DNA of 63,683 nt from Marinimicrococcus sp033875255 (GTDB taxonomy: Bacteria > Pseudomonadota > Alphaproteobacteria > Geminicoccales > Geminicoccaceae), in contig JAWZSN010000029.1 of assembly GCA_033875255.1 (NCBI GenBank), forward strand, positions 1 to 63,683, in the 5' to 3' direction. Of this stretch, positions 25,394-33,488 are shown in pieces. The translations under genes and the position numbers were made by a program. Numbering within the stretch: position 1 is the first letter of the stretch; the number at the start of each line of letters is the position of its first letter. Under the pieces are notes generated by a model. It searched no databases and was not told the origin of the DNA. It was given only the letters and a program-made list of their open reading frames with translations.

Positions 25394-26141
25394 GGCGCTG
25401 CCGCTTGAGGGGCGCTGCTGGCGGCTGGTCGAGGCCCAGCACCGCGTGTCGACCCTCAAGCTGGTCGACACGCTGGAGGAGCAGGATCTTCTCGAGGGCC
25501 TCCTCGAGGCCGCCAAGCCGCCCGTGCCGCCCGAATGCCGGCATCTGGACTATCTCCTGGCAACGCCGTTCCGCTACTCGCCCTACCCGCGAGGCTCGCG
25601 CTTTCGCCGGCCGGGCCACAGCGAGGGCGTGTTCTACGGAGCCGAGAGGCCGGAGACGGCGGTGGCCGAGATGGCCTTCTACCGGCTGCTGTTCTTCGCC
25701 GAGTCGCCGGGCACGCCATGGCCGCGCAACCCCGCCGAATACACGGCCTTTGCCGCCGCCTGCCGCAGCGAGCGGATGCTCGACCTGACGCGGCCGCCGC
25801 TGGACCGTGACAGCCCCGTCTGGAGCGATCCCGTCGACTACGCCGCCTGCCAGGTGCTGGCCGACGGGGCGCGGGCGGCGCGGATCGAGATCATCCGCTA
25901 CCGCTCGGTGCGCGATCCCGAAGGCCGCGCCAACCTCGCGCTGCTGACCTGCCGGGTGTTTATCCGCCCGAAGCCGACGGCGCTGCAGACCTGGCGCCTG
26001 CACCTCCAGGCTTCCGGCGTGCAGGCGATCTGCGAGAGCCCGCGCCTCCGCCTCGCCTTCGATGCCGCCAGCTTCGCGAACGACCCGCGCATCGCCGCCC
26101 TCGAGTGGAAGCGCAACCCATGGCCGCACGGGCGGGGTTGA
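25353..26141 (+). CDS. RES-domain toxin
   Basis: 262 residues. The RES family fold is seen in CWRLVEAQHRVSTLKLVDT, GSRFRRPGHSEGVFYGAERPETAVAEMAFYR near 85-115 and the S/N-containing end SFANDPRIAALEWK. RES toxins such as MbcT degrade or modify NAD+, stopping growth until the antitoxin binds. The gene starts inside the antitoxin gene, giving the usual antitoxin-first order. Both partners appear intact. A promoter-like TATATT lies upstream of the antitoxin. Confidence 0.85.
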   Translation: MSSSIWTPAALSSEALPLEGRCWRLVEAQHRVSTLKLVDTLEEQDLLEGLLEAAKPPVPPECRHLDYLLATPFRYSPYPRGSRFRRPGHSEGVFYGAERPETAVAEMAFYRLLFFAESPGTPWPRNPAEYTAFAAACRSERMLDLTRPPLDRDSPVWSDPVDYAACQVLADGARAARIEIIRYRSVRDPEGRANLALLTCRVFIRPKPTALQTWRLHLQASGVQAICESPRLRLAFDAASFANDPRIAALEWKRNPWPHGRG

Positions 26142-26271
26142 AGCCGCCACGTTCTGGCGGAAGCGGGTGCTCGCAACCCCGCCGTCGGCATCACCTCGAG
26201 GCGCTCCACGTCGCCGCCTTCTTCCTCGGTCACTGCGTGGCCGGCATCGGTCCCGCAAGACGCCCGAAGGC

Positions 26272-26532
26272 CTACGCCTCCGTGGCCGCCACCTTCGCCT
26301 TCCTCGTGCGCGCGGCCGGCTTGCGGGGCGTTGCCGGCGGCCGGCGGGCGGTCTTCAGCTGCTCGATCCTGGCAGCCCGGCGCGACTCCACCTCGGCTTC
26401 GATGGCCGGCAGCAGCTCCGCCGCGTTACGCCGTTCTGCCGAGGAGCCGGCCTCGGCAAGCCGGGCGGCATTGTCGCGAAGGTTCTTGAGGCGGTCGTCC
26501 GGCATCTCCGGCAAGCTGCTCAGGATGGTCAT
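26272..26532 (-). CDS. Small basic-tailed hypothetical protein
   Basis: 86 residues from an ATG at 26532 with AGGAGA upstream. The N-terminal part (LPEMPDDRLKNLRDNAARLA, then AAELLPAIEAEVESRRAARI) is helical; the last 25 residues (RRPPATPRKPAARTRKAKVA) are Pro/Arg/Lys-rich, resembling histone-H1-like or nucleic-acid-binding tails. No family is recognised. It is convergent with the RES toxin gene. Confidence 0.6.
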   Translation of the reverse strand: MTILSSLPEMPDDRLKNLRDNAARLAEAGSSAERRNAAELLPAIEAEVESRRAARIEQLKTARRPPATPRKPAARTRKAKVAATEA

Positions 26533-26967
26533 TCGTCGTCTCCTATGCGCGAGCGGCGGATAGCCGTCGCAGCCGCCGAGTCTCCTAATCGAGACAATCG
26601 CGGTCCAGGTCTGGATAGTCGACCTTGTTTTGCCCGCCACCGGCTCGCGTCGCAACGTCGATATTTTTTCGAGCGTCACTTGATTTTTCCTCGGCGAGCG
26701 AGAAGTCGACAGCACCTGTCATGCAGCTCCACTGTGATTCCACATGCTCTCCGGCGCCCTTTCGGCTCCCCGTCTTAGGATGTCTGATACCCTATGATCT
26801 CTGCAGGTCGGCGACTGCCGCCTCTTCCCGCGGGGAGCCGGCACCTCTCGAGAGGTGGCTTTCATGCAGAACATCATCTATGCCGATAAGTTGTCGTAGT
26901 TTCAGTATGTTGAACGCATTTATCGACATAGCGAATGAAGGCAAATCGCCCGAGACGCGTTTTTTTT
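26533..26967. other. 435-bp intergenic stretch of lower GC content
   Basis: No convincing gene. Base composition is more AT-rich than the flanks, with runs such as ATATTTTTT and an 8-T run at 26961-26968. It contains a perfect palindrome at 26842-26857. It probably holds the promoter of the small protein gene at 26272 and a boundary after the toxin-antitoxin pair. Confidence 0.5.
26842..26857. promoter_or_regulatory. 16-bp perfect palindrome in an intergenic region
   Basis: CACCTCTCGAGAGGTG is a perfect inverted repeat without spacer, about 110 bases past the end of the aldo/keto reductase gene. It could be an operator or a chance palindrome; there is no adjacent start codon that fits it well. 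Confidence 0.3.
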
Positions 26968-27990
26968 TCAGGAGGGGACCGGGCAGTCCTCGTGCAGTAG
27001 ACGCTCCTCCTTGAGCTCCTGCCAGAGCTCGCCAGGGATCGGCCGGGTGATGAGGCGGACATTCTCCTCGACCTCCTCGGGGCGCACCGCTCCGGGGACG
27101 ATGGAGGCCACCCGGTCGAGACCCAGGGGAAACTGGATGGCCGCCGCCTTGAGGGGCACGGCGTGGCGCTCGCAGACAGTCTCGATGCGACGGACCCGCT
27201 CCATGATCTCGGGGGGTGCGTCGCGATAATTGTATTTTGCCCCGGGTACGGCGCCGGTCGCGAGGATGCCGGAGTTGTAGGGGCCGCCGAGCAGGAAGGA
27301 GAAACCCTTGCGCCGGGCGAGCGGCAGCAGATCGCCCAGCCCGGCCTGCTCGAGCAGCGTGTAGCGGCCGGCCAGCAGGAACAGGTCGGGATCGGCGTCC
27401 TGGGCGAGACGCAGGCAGGGCTCCGTCTCGTTGACACCCATCCCGATGGCCTTGACCACGCCCTGGCTGCGCAGCTCCGCCAGGGCCCGCCAGGCGCCGT
27501 TCAGCGCCTCGCGGTAGCGCTGCTCGTAGGCCTCGCGGCTACCATGCGTCCAGATGTCGACATCGTGGATCAGCAGGATGTCGATCTTCTCGATGCCGAG
27601 CCGCTGGAAGCTCTGGTCGACCGCCCGCAGCGTGCCGTCATAGGAGTAGTCGACGACGGTGCGCATGTTGAGCCCGCCCTGCCAGATGCCGCGGTCGATG
27701 GCGGCCGGCTCGGCGGGCAGAAGGAAGCGGCCGACCTTGGTGGAAAGGACGTAGCTGTCGCGCGGCCGACGCCGCAGCACATGGCCGAAACGGTGCTCGG
27801 AGAGGCCGTGACCGTAGAGCGGAGCAGTATCGAACAGGTCGATGCCGCGGCCCCAGGCTGTCTCGACGGTGGCCGACGCCTGGTCCTCGGGCAGCTTCTC
27901 GTAGAAGTCGCCGAGCGGCGCGCCGCCCAGCCCCAGCACCGTGACATGCAGCCCGGTCCTGCCGATCTCGCGCTTCCTCAGCCCGCCCAT
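26968..27990 (-). CDS. Aldo/keto reductase (D-threo-aldose/L-fucose dehydrogenase-like)
   Basis: 340 residues. Catalytic tetrad visible: Asp54 in DLFDTAPLYG, Tyr59, Lys85 in VLSTKVGRFL and His142 in ILLIHDVD. The N-terminal IGRTGLHVTVLGLGGAPLGDFY and the long DLFLLAGRYTLLEQ segment are typical of the D-threo-aldose 1-dehydrogenase group, which oxidises L-fucose, D-arabinose and L-galactose to lactones with NAD(P). The amidohydrolase upstream (48-base gap) is related to lactonases, so the two could form an aldose oxidation step pair. Confidence 0.88.
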   Translation of the reverse strand: MGGLRKREIGRTGLHVTVLGLGGAPLGDFYEKLPEDQASATVETAWGRGIDLFDTAPLYGHGLSEHRFGHVLRRRPRDSYVLSTKVGRFLLPAEPAAIDRGIWQGGLNMRTVVDYSYDGTLRAVDQSFQRLGIEKIDILLIHDVDIWTHGSREAYEQRYREALNGAWRALAELRSQGVVKAIGMGVNETEPCLRLAQDADPDLFLLAGRYTLLEQAGLGDLLPLARRKGFSFLLGGPYNSGILATGAVPGAKYNYRDAPPEIMERVRRIETVCERHAVPLKAAAIQFPLGLDRVASIVPGAVRPEEVEENVRLITRPIPGELWQELKEERLLHEDCPVPS

Positions 27991-28038
27991 ACGGCACCTC
28001 TTTGTTGCTGTGCGCCCGCCTGTGGCGGGATGCTAGCC

Positions 28039-28890
28039 TCAGAGACGGTAGAAGGCGACGGCGTTGTCGCGCCAGAACCGGCGGCGCTCGAGGAGGCTGG
28101 CACCCTCGAGAAAACCGTCGAGAATTGCCACCCAGCGGGGATAATCGTGGGTCAGGAGCGCCACCGTCCAGTCGCTGCCGAACATCACCCGCTCGAAGCC
28201 GAAGCAGTCGATCGCATGCTCGACCCACGGGCGGATGCTCTCGGGCGTCCAGCGCTCGTGGTCGGCTTCGGTGATGACGCCGGAGATCTTGCAGGAGACG
28301 TTGGCAAGACCGGCGAGCTCCCGCATGTGGCGGGCCCAGGGCTCCATCAGCCCCTCGCGGATCGCCGGCTTGCCGATATGGTCGAGGACGAAGCGAACCT
28401 CGGGACAGCGCCGGGCGAGCTCGATCGCCGCGGGCAGCTGGTGATGGTAGACGCAGATGTCGAAGCTCAGGTCGAAGGCGGCGAGCTGCCGCACGCCCTC
28501 GATGAAGCCCGGCCGCAGCGCGAAGGCGGGATCCTCCTCTTGCTGCAGAAGCCGGCGCACGCCGCGCAGCAGCGGATGACGGCGCAGCGCCGCCAGGTCC
28601 TCCTCGACCGCTGCCCCTTTCTCGAGCGGCGCATGGGCCACCATGGCCTTGAGAAGCGGCTCGCACGCCGCCTGCGCCTCGACCCAGGCGGCTTCCTCCA
28701 GATGCCGGCCGGGATCGGCCGCCACCTCGACGAAGACGATGCCCTCGACCTCCACCTCCTTGCGGTGAGCGTGGAAGTCGGCGGGCAGATAGGGCCGGTC
28801 GAGCTTCGGCACCGCGCGCATCCAGCCGTAGCCGACACGGCGCGGGTCGTAGAGATGGACGTGACTGTCGAGGATCGCGACGTCGGGCAC
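28039..28890 (-). CDS. Amidohydrolase-2 family metal-dependent hydrolase (lactonase-like)
   Basis: 283 residues. The opening ILDSHVHLYDP gives the HxH metal site; later conserved elements are VFVEVAADPGRHLEEA, FVLDHIGKPAI near 170, KISGVITEAD and the closing GFERVMFGSDW (Asp). This is the L-fuconolactonase/4-sulfomuconolactonase-like branch. The GTG at 28890 is chosen because GGGGAGG lies just upstream; an in-frame GTG seven codons earlier has none. It sits directly upstream of the aldo/keto reductase. Confidence 0.85.
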   Translation of the reverse strand: MPDVAILDSHVHLYDPRRVGYGWMRAVPKLDRPYLPADFHAHRKEVEVEGIVFVEVAADPGRHLEEAAWVEAQAACEPLLKAMVAHAPLEKGAAVEEDLAALRRHPLLRGVRRLLQQEEDPAFALRPGFIEGVRQLAAFDLSFDICVYHHQLPAAIELARRCPEVRFVLDHIGKPAIREGLMEPWARHMRELAGLANVSCKISGVITEADHERWTPESIRPWVEHAIDCFGFERVMFGSDWTVALLTHDYPRWVAILDGFLEGASLLERRRFWRDNAVAFYRL

Positions 28891-28932
28891 TGTTCCGCCT
28901 CCCCGGCTCACAAGAACGCGCCCCGCCTGCCC

Positions 28933-28958
28933 GTGCCCCCGCCGTCGGACGGGGGCAC
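28933..28958 (-). terminator. Terminator-like hairpin
   Basis: A perfect 9-bp stem (GTGCCCCCG/CGGGGGCAC) with an 8-base loop lies 39 bases past the stop of the small gene at 28997. There is no T-run, so intrinsic termination is uncertain. Confidence 0.4.
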
Positions 28959-28996
28959 GCGGGGGAAGGCTCGTCCTGCCGCGCCGCGCGCGCTCT

Positions 28997-29389
28997 CTAG
29001 GCCGGCTCGTGCCGGACCACGAGGTCGAGATGCGGCTGGTAGTAGACGGTGAGGCCGTTCTCGAAGGTCAGATACTTGAAGCCGCTCACGTCCTCGCCAC
29101 CGGCGGTGACGTGATCACGGGCCTCGCCCTGCGCCACGATGCCGGCCTCGCTCGTCAAAGCGAGGCTGCGCAGGTTGGAGTCGTTGAACAGCACGACCTC
29201 GCCGTTCTCGTCCTGCATGAGGTCGGTCGCCGCCAGCGCCACCGCCGGCTCGCCGCTCTCCTCGGGTGGGATGTCCGCAAAGGACAGCATGCTGTCCTGG
29301 GCGTGGTTCTGCATGAGATCCGCCAATGACGGCGACTCATGCTCTTCCTGGGGGGTCTTGATGTTTTGGGCTGCCATATCCGTCGCCAT
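28997..29389 (-). CDS. Acidic hypothetical protein
   Basis: 130 residues, strongly acidic and without signal or membrane segment. Seen: SLADLMQNHAQDSMLSFADI and the related ATDLMQDENGEV, a possible weak internal repeat around 'LMQ', and a C-terminal part (KYLTFENGLTVYYQPHLDLVV) that reads as beta strands. GAGGAACTCGTA precedes the ATG. I do not recognise a family. An AT-rich tract (TTTTTTTACC on the plus strand near 29424) upstream probably holds its promoter. Confidence 0.6.
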   Translation of the reverse strand: MATDMAAQNIKTPQEEHESPSLADLMQNHAQDSMLSFADIPPEESGEPAVALAATDLMQDENGEVVLFNDSNLRSLALTSEAGIVAQGEARDHVTAGGEDVSGFKYLTFENGLTVYYQPHLDLVVRHEPA

Positions 29390-29629
29390 TACGAGTTCCT
29401 CGGCAAGGGAGGCCGTCGGCTCGTTTTTTTACCTTTGGCCGCAGGCTGCGAGCCAACCACGACCCGCAACTACGGTTGGTAGTGCACTAACCTTAAGATT
29501 TGCCTAAGGCAACCTTCCCCCAAGGGGAGCCCTGGCTTTCCGCGCCAGGGGCGACCTGCGGTACATCATACCGGCAAAGGATCGAGGGATCCCAATCGGG
29601 AAGCGAGAAAGTGTTCCCGCCTCGTCCGC

Positions 29630-29668
29630 GCGGAAGGCGGCGGTGCCCCCTCTGCCGCCGCCTTCCGC
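29630..29668 (-). terminator. Strong hairpin downstream of speE
   Basis: A perfect 14-bp stem (GCGGAAGGCGGCGG and its complement) with an 11-base loop lies within 8 bases of the speE stop. There is no T-tract on the minus strand, so it may act as an mRNA-stabilising or Rho-assisted 3' end. Confidence 0.5.
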
Positions 29669-29675
29669 CGCAGGC

Positions 29676-30521
29676 TCAGTAGCCGACCTTCTCGATCATC
29701 CAGGCAGGATGGGCGAAGGCGGCCCGATGGACCTCCGGGGTGTAGTAGCGGAGTCCCTCCGGCACGCCACGCCGGCGCAGCGTCTCGACCGCCACCTCGC
29801 GCTTTGCCGGGTCGTCGCAGGCCCAGCCGAGCGCCATGCTGCCGCCGACATAGGTCGGCACGGCGGCGAAATAGTAGGACACGTCGGCAAAGCCGGCCGC
29901 CCGCTGCCGCTCCTGGACCATGACGAGCTCGTCCGAATTGACCGAGGGATTCCCCGACTGGGTGGCGAGGATGCCGCCCGGCCGCAGCAGCCGCCGGCAG
30001 CCGCGATAGAACTCCTCGGTGAACAACACCGCCCCCGGCCCCTGGGGGTCGGTCGAGTCGACGATGATCACGTCGTAGCGATCCTCGGATTCCTGCACAT
30101 AGCGGGCGCCGTCGGTGATGACGATGCGCGCACGAGGAGCGTCGAAGGCACCGGCCGAGAGCGTCGGCAGATGCTTCTTGCTGAACTCGATGACGCCGGC
30201 GTCGATCTCGACCTGGGTCGCGCGCTTGACGCCCGGATGCTTGAGGACCTCGCGCAGCGAGCCGCCGTCGCCGCCGCCGATGATCAGCACCTCCTCGGCG
30301 GCGCCGTGCGCCAGGACCGGCACGTGCACCAGCATCTCGTGGTAGACGAACTCGTCGCCGGTGGTGGTCTGGACCACGCCGTCCAGCGCCAGCACGGTGC
30401 CCCAGGCGTCGTTCTCGAAGAGGATCAGGTCCTGATGCTCGGTCCGGTCGCGGTAGAGCAGCTTCCGGATCTTCATCTTCTGGGCCCAGGTGGGCCAGAG
30501 GGTCTCTTCGAAGCTTTCCAT
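29676..30521 (-). CDS. speE: Spermidine synthase
   Basis: 281 residues. It transfers an aminopropyl group from decarboxylated S-adenosylmethionine to putrescine in the cytoplasm. Motifs: LDGVVQTTTGDEFVYHEMLVH, LIIGGGDGGSLREVLKH (SAM-site glycine loop), TQVEIDAGVIEF, and YDVIIVDSTDPQGPG with the catalytic Asp. The ATG shares one base with the speD stop (TGATG), so the two are translated together. Confidence 0.94.
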   Translation of the reverse strand: MESFEETLWPTWAQKMKIRKLLYRDRTEHQDLILFENDAWGTVLALDGVVQTTTGDEFVYHEMLVHVPVLAHGAAEEVLIIGGGDGGSLREVLKHPGVKRATQVEIDAGVIEFSKKHLPTLSAGAFDAPRARIVITDGARYVQESEDRYDVIIVDSTDPQGPGAVLFTEEFYRGCRRLLRPGGILATQSGNPSVNSDELVMVQERQRAAGFADVSYYFAAVPTYVGGSMALGWACDDPAKREVAVETLRRRGVPEGLRYYTPEVHRAAFAHPAWMIEKVGY

Positions 30522-31003
30522 CAGAAAATGCCCCGCATCTGCTCGTTAATCGTCAGCCGCCCCGCCCGGAAGGCATGGCGGAGGATCGGCACGGCCTTGT
30601 GCGGCTCGGCAGCGCCGCACATGAAGATGTCGAACGCCGCATAGCCGCGCTCCGGCCAGCTGTGCACCGAGATGTGGCTCTCGGCCAGCACCGCCACGCC
30701 CGACAGCCCGCCATTGGGCTCGAAACAGTGAAGATGGAGATGCAGCAGCGTAGCGCCGGCTTCCTCGACCGCGCGGCGCAGCGCCCATTCCATGAGATCC
30801 CGGTCGTCCAGCCCTTGGCCGTCCCAAAGATCGATGATCATATGCGTGCCCGCGTAACGCAGGCCGTTGCGCTCGACGAAGAAGTCCTTCGCCTCGCCCC
30901 CATCCGTCGCGGCCATGGCAGTGACCGTTCCGGAGACCTCGGCTCGGGCGCTTTGCGCCTCCGCTTCGGCATGCACCCCAATTTGGGTGAGAGAGTGCGT
31001 CAT
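30521..31003 (-). CDS. speD: S-adenosylmethionine decarboxylase proenzyme
   Basis: 160 residues, a bacterial type 1 pyruvoyl enzyme making the aminopropyl donor for SpeE. The self-cleavage site is Glu108-Ser109 in LAESHISVHSWPERG; the processing and catalytic His114 and Cys129 (DIFMCG) have the same spacing from the Ser as in characterised short-form enzymes. The N-terminus has about 35 extra residues before FFVERNGLRYAGTH. The ATG at 31003 follows GGGGGGAGCGC. The longer upstream frame is not coding. Confidence 0.93.
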   Translation of the reverse strand: MTHSLTQIGVHAEAEAQSARAEVSGTVTAMAATDGGEAKDFFVERNGLRYAGTHMIIDLWDGQGLDDRDLMEWALRRAVEEAGATLLHLHLHCFEPNGGLSGVAVLAESHISVHSWPERGYAAFDIFMCGAAEPHKAVPILRHAFRAGRLTINEQMRGIF

Positions 31004-31282
31004 GCGCTCCCCCCGCAAACCAGCAGTGAACCCGAAGGGCCGGCCGCCTTGGTGCGGCCGGGTACCCGGCGATCGGTCCGCAGGCGGGAGCCGCAAGGGC
31101 TCATTAAGCGCTCTTGCAGACGAGGCCTGCCGATCGCACCCGCCAGTGACGCCAGAACGCAAAAACGCACCCCCCGGCTCCGGGAAAGTGCGTCCGCGTG
31201 CTGCCGTGCGGCTTTGCTGGCTCCTCTTTAGCGGCTGGGCGCGGAGATGCAAGCCTGCCGGTTGGAAGGACGGCTTGGCGGC

Positions 31283-33334
31283 ATGGCCCGCCCCATGGCA
31301 AGAGGCGGGGCTGGCGGCGCCCCCTGCCGCCGTCCGGCTCCAGCCAGCGAAAGGACCGCCTTGCAGCCGAACCCGCCCTCCTCCTCCCCACGCACGACGC
31401 TGAACCCCCCGGTCTTCTTCGGCTCGGCCTTGCTGATCCTCGCTTTCGTGCTGTTCGCCATGGTGGCGCCGGAACGCGCCGAGGCGATCTTCAAGGCCAT
31501 GCAGAGCTGGATCACCGACGGGTTCGGCTGGTTCTACGTGCTGGCGGTGGCGATCTTCCTTCTCTTCGTCATTGGCCTCGCGATCAGCTCGGTGGGCGAC
31601 ATCAAGCTCGGCCCCGACCATTCCGAGCCGGAGTTCTCCAACACCTCCTGGTTCGCCATGCTGTTCAGCGCCGGCATGGGCATTGGCCTGATGTTCTTCG
31701 GCGTGGCCGAGCCGCTGCTGCATTTCGCCGATCCGCCGACCGGCCCGGGCCTCACCGTCGAGGCTGCCCGCGAGGCCATGAAGATCAGCTTCTTCCACTG
31801 GGGCGTGCACGCCTGGGCGATCTATGCGGTGGTCGGCCTGTCGCTCGCCTATTTCGGCTTTCGCCACGGTCTGCCGCTGACCATCCGCTCCTCGCTCTAC
31901 CCGCTTATCGGCGACCGCATCTACGGGCCGATCGGCCATACCGTCGACATCTTCGCGGTGCTCGGCACCATGTTCGGCGTCGCCACCTCGCTGGGGCTGG
32001 GCGTGCTGCAGGTCAATGCCGGCCTCAACTTCCTCTTCGAGGTGCCCGTCAACCTCACCGTCCAGATCATCCTGATCGCGGTGATCACCCTCTTCGCCAC
32101 CATCTCGGTGGCCAGCGGGCTCGATGCCGGCATCAGGCGGATCAGCGAGCTCAACCTGCTTCTCGCCTGCGCCCTTTTGCTGTTCGTGCTGCTCTCGGGG
32201 CCGACCCTCTTCCTGCTCCGCGCCTTCGTGCAGAACACCGGCTCCTACATGGCCGATCTGGTCTACCGGACCTTCAATCTCTACGCCTACAAGCCGACCA
32301 GCTGGATCGGCGGCTGGACGCTGTTCTACTGGGGCTGGTGGATCGCCTGGTCGCCCTTCGTCGGCATGTTCATCGCCCGCATCTCGCGCGGCCGCACCAT
32401 CCGCGAGTTCGTGGTGGGCGTGCTGTTCGTGCCCACCGGCCTCACCTTCCTCTGGTTCACCGCGTTCGGCGACACCGCCCTTTTCAGCGTCCTGGCGGAC
32501 CCGGCGAGCCCGATCCTGACGGCGGTGCGAGAGAACATGCCGCTCGCGCTCTTCGAGATGCTGCGCGAGATGCCGTTCTCGGCGATCACCTCGCTGCTCG
32601 CCACGGTCCTCGTGGTGACCTTCTTCGTGACCTCCTCGGACAGCGGCTCGCTGGTGATCGACATCATCACCTCCGGCGGCGCCGACACCCCCCCGGTCTG
32701 GCAGAGGATCTTCTGGTCAGTGACCGAAGGCGTGGTGGCAGCGATGCTCCTGGTGGCGGGCGGCCTCACCGCGCTCCAGACCGTGTCGATCGCCGGCGCC
32801 CTGCCGTTCTCGGTGATCATGCTACTGATCTGCTGGGGCCTGTGGCGGGCGCTCAGCGCCGAGCGGCTGCGGCGGCAGAGCTTCCAAAGGGCGATCATCG
32901 CCCAGATCGGCGCCGTGCCGGTGCCATGGCAGCAGCGGCTCGGCCTGCTGGTCTCCTACCCGAGGCGCGAGAAGGTCGCGGCCTTCTTGCGCGACGTGGC
33001 CGAGCCGGCGCTGCGGCAGGTGGTGGAGGAGCTTTGCCGGCGCGGCCAGGAGGCCGTGGTGGAGGCACGCGACGGGCGGGTGACGCTGACCGTCTCGGCA
33101 GGCGACCATCCGTTCCACTACGCGGTGCGGATGCGCGCCTTCCAGACGCCCGACTTCGCGTTTCCCGAGTTCGAGCCCCGACCCGGCGAGGAGCACCGCT
33201 ACTATCGCGCCGAGGTCTACCTCGCCGAAGGCGGCCAGCAATACGACATCATGGGTTATTCGCGCGAGCAGGTGATCGCCGACGCGATCGCCCATTTCGA
33301 GCGCCATCTGCACTATGTGCACGTGACCGCGTGA
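31283..33334 (+). CDS. BCCT-family betaine/choline/carnitine transporter
   Basis: 683 residues with about twelve helices. BCCT signs: FSAGMGIGLMFFGVAEPL (the Gly-rich helix of betaine carriers) near 130, SFFHWGVHAWAIY, FYWGWWIAWSPFVGMFIARIS near 355 (the Trp-rich substrate box) and FVTSSDSGSLV near 445. A 130-residue cytoplasmic C-terminal domain (REKVAAFLRDVAEPALRQVV onward) is like that of BetT choline transporters and probably senses osmotic state. The start at 31283 has GGAAGGA upstream; 31247 is also open. Confidence 0.9.
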   Translation: MARPMARGGAGGAPCRRPAPASERTALQPNPPSSSPRTTLNPPVFFGSALLILAFVLFAMVAPERAEAIFKAMQSWITDGFGWFYVLAVAIFLLFVIGLAISSVGDIKLGPDHSEPEFSNTSWFAMLFSAGMGIGLMFFGVAEPLLHFADPPTGPGLTVEAAREAMKISFFHWGVHAWAIYAVVGLSLAYFGFRHGLPLTIRSSLYPLIGDRIYGPIGHTVDIFAVLGTMFGVATSLGLGVLQVNAGLNFLFEVPVNLTVQIILIAVITLFATISVASGLDAGIRRISELNLLLACALLLFVLLSGPTLFLLRAFVQNTGSYMADLVYRTFNLYAYKPTSWIGGWTLFYWGWWIAWSPFVGMFIARISRGRTIREFVVGVLFVPTGLTFLWFTAFGDTALFSVLADPASPILTAVRENMPLALFEMLREMPFSAITSLLATVLVVTFFVTSSDSGSLVIDIITSGGADTPPVWQRIFWSVTEGVVAAMLLVAGGLTALQTVSIAGALPFSVIMLLICWGLWRALSAERLRRQSFQRAIIAQIGAVPVPWQQRLGLLVSYPRREKVAAFLRDVAEPALRQVVEELCRRGQEAVVEARDGRVTLTVSAGDHPFHYAVRMRAFQTPDFAFPEFEPRPGEEHRYYRAEVYLAEGGQQYDIMGYSREQVIADAIAHFERHLHYVHVTA

Positions 33335-33377
33335 GGCCCGGCGCCGCGGACGGGGCGTTCCGCCCGCGGCATCCTTG

Positions 33378-33488
33378 CTACCAGCCCAGCAGCAGGAGCC
33401 GGAGCAGCGCGGCCAGAGCCGCTACGCCGGCCACGCCGGCGAGCCACAGGCCGACGAACCAGGCGAGCCGACGGCTGCGCCCGCCCAT
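33378..33488 (-). CDS. DUF2474-type mini-subunit of cytochrome bd oxidase (CydX-like)
   Basis: 36 residues: a basic N-terminus MGGRSRRLAW and a single helix FVGLWLAGVAGVAALAALL ending LLLLGW. Its ATG shares one base with the cydB stop (TGATG), so it is coupled to cydB. The 'RLxWFVGLWLxGVxxLxxxxxLLR' pattern is that of the DUF2474 proteins found after cydAB/cioAB genes, thought to be the counterpart of CydX. It is easily missed because of its size. Confidence 0.85.
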   Translation of the reverse strand: MGGRSRRLAWFVGLWLAGVAGVAALAALLRLLLLGW

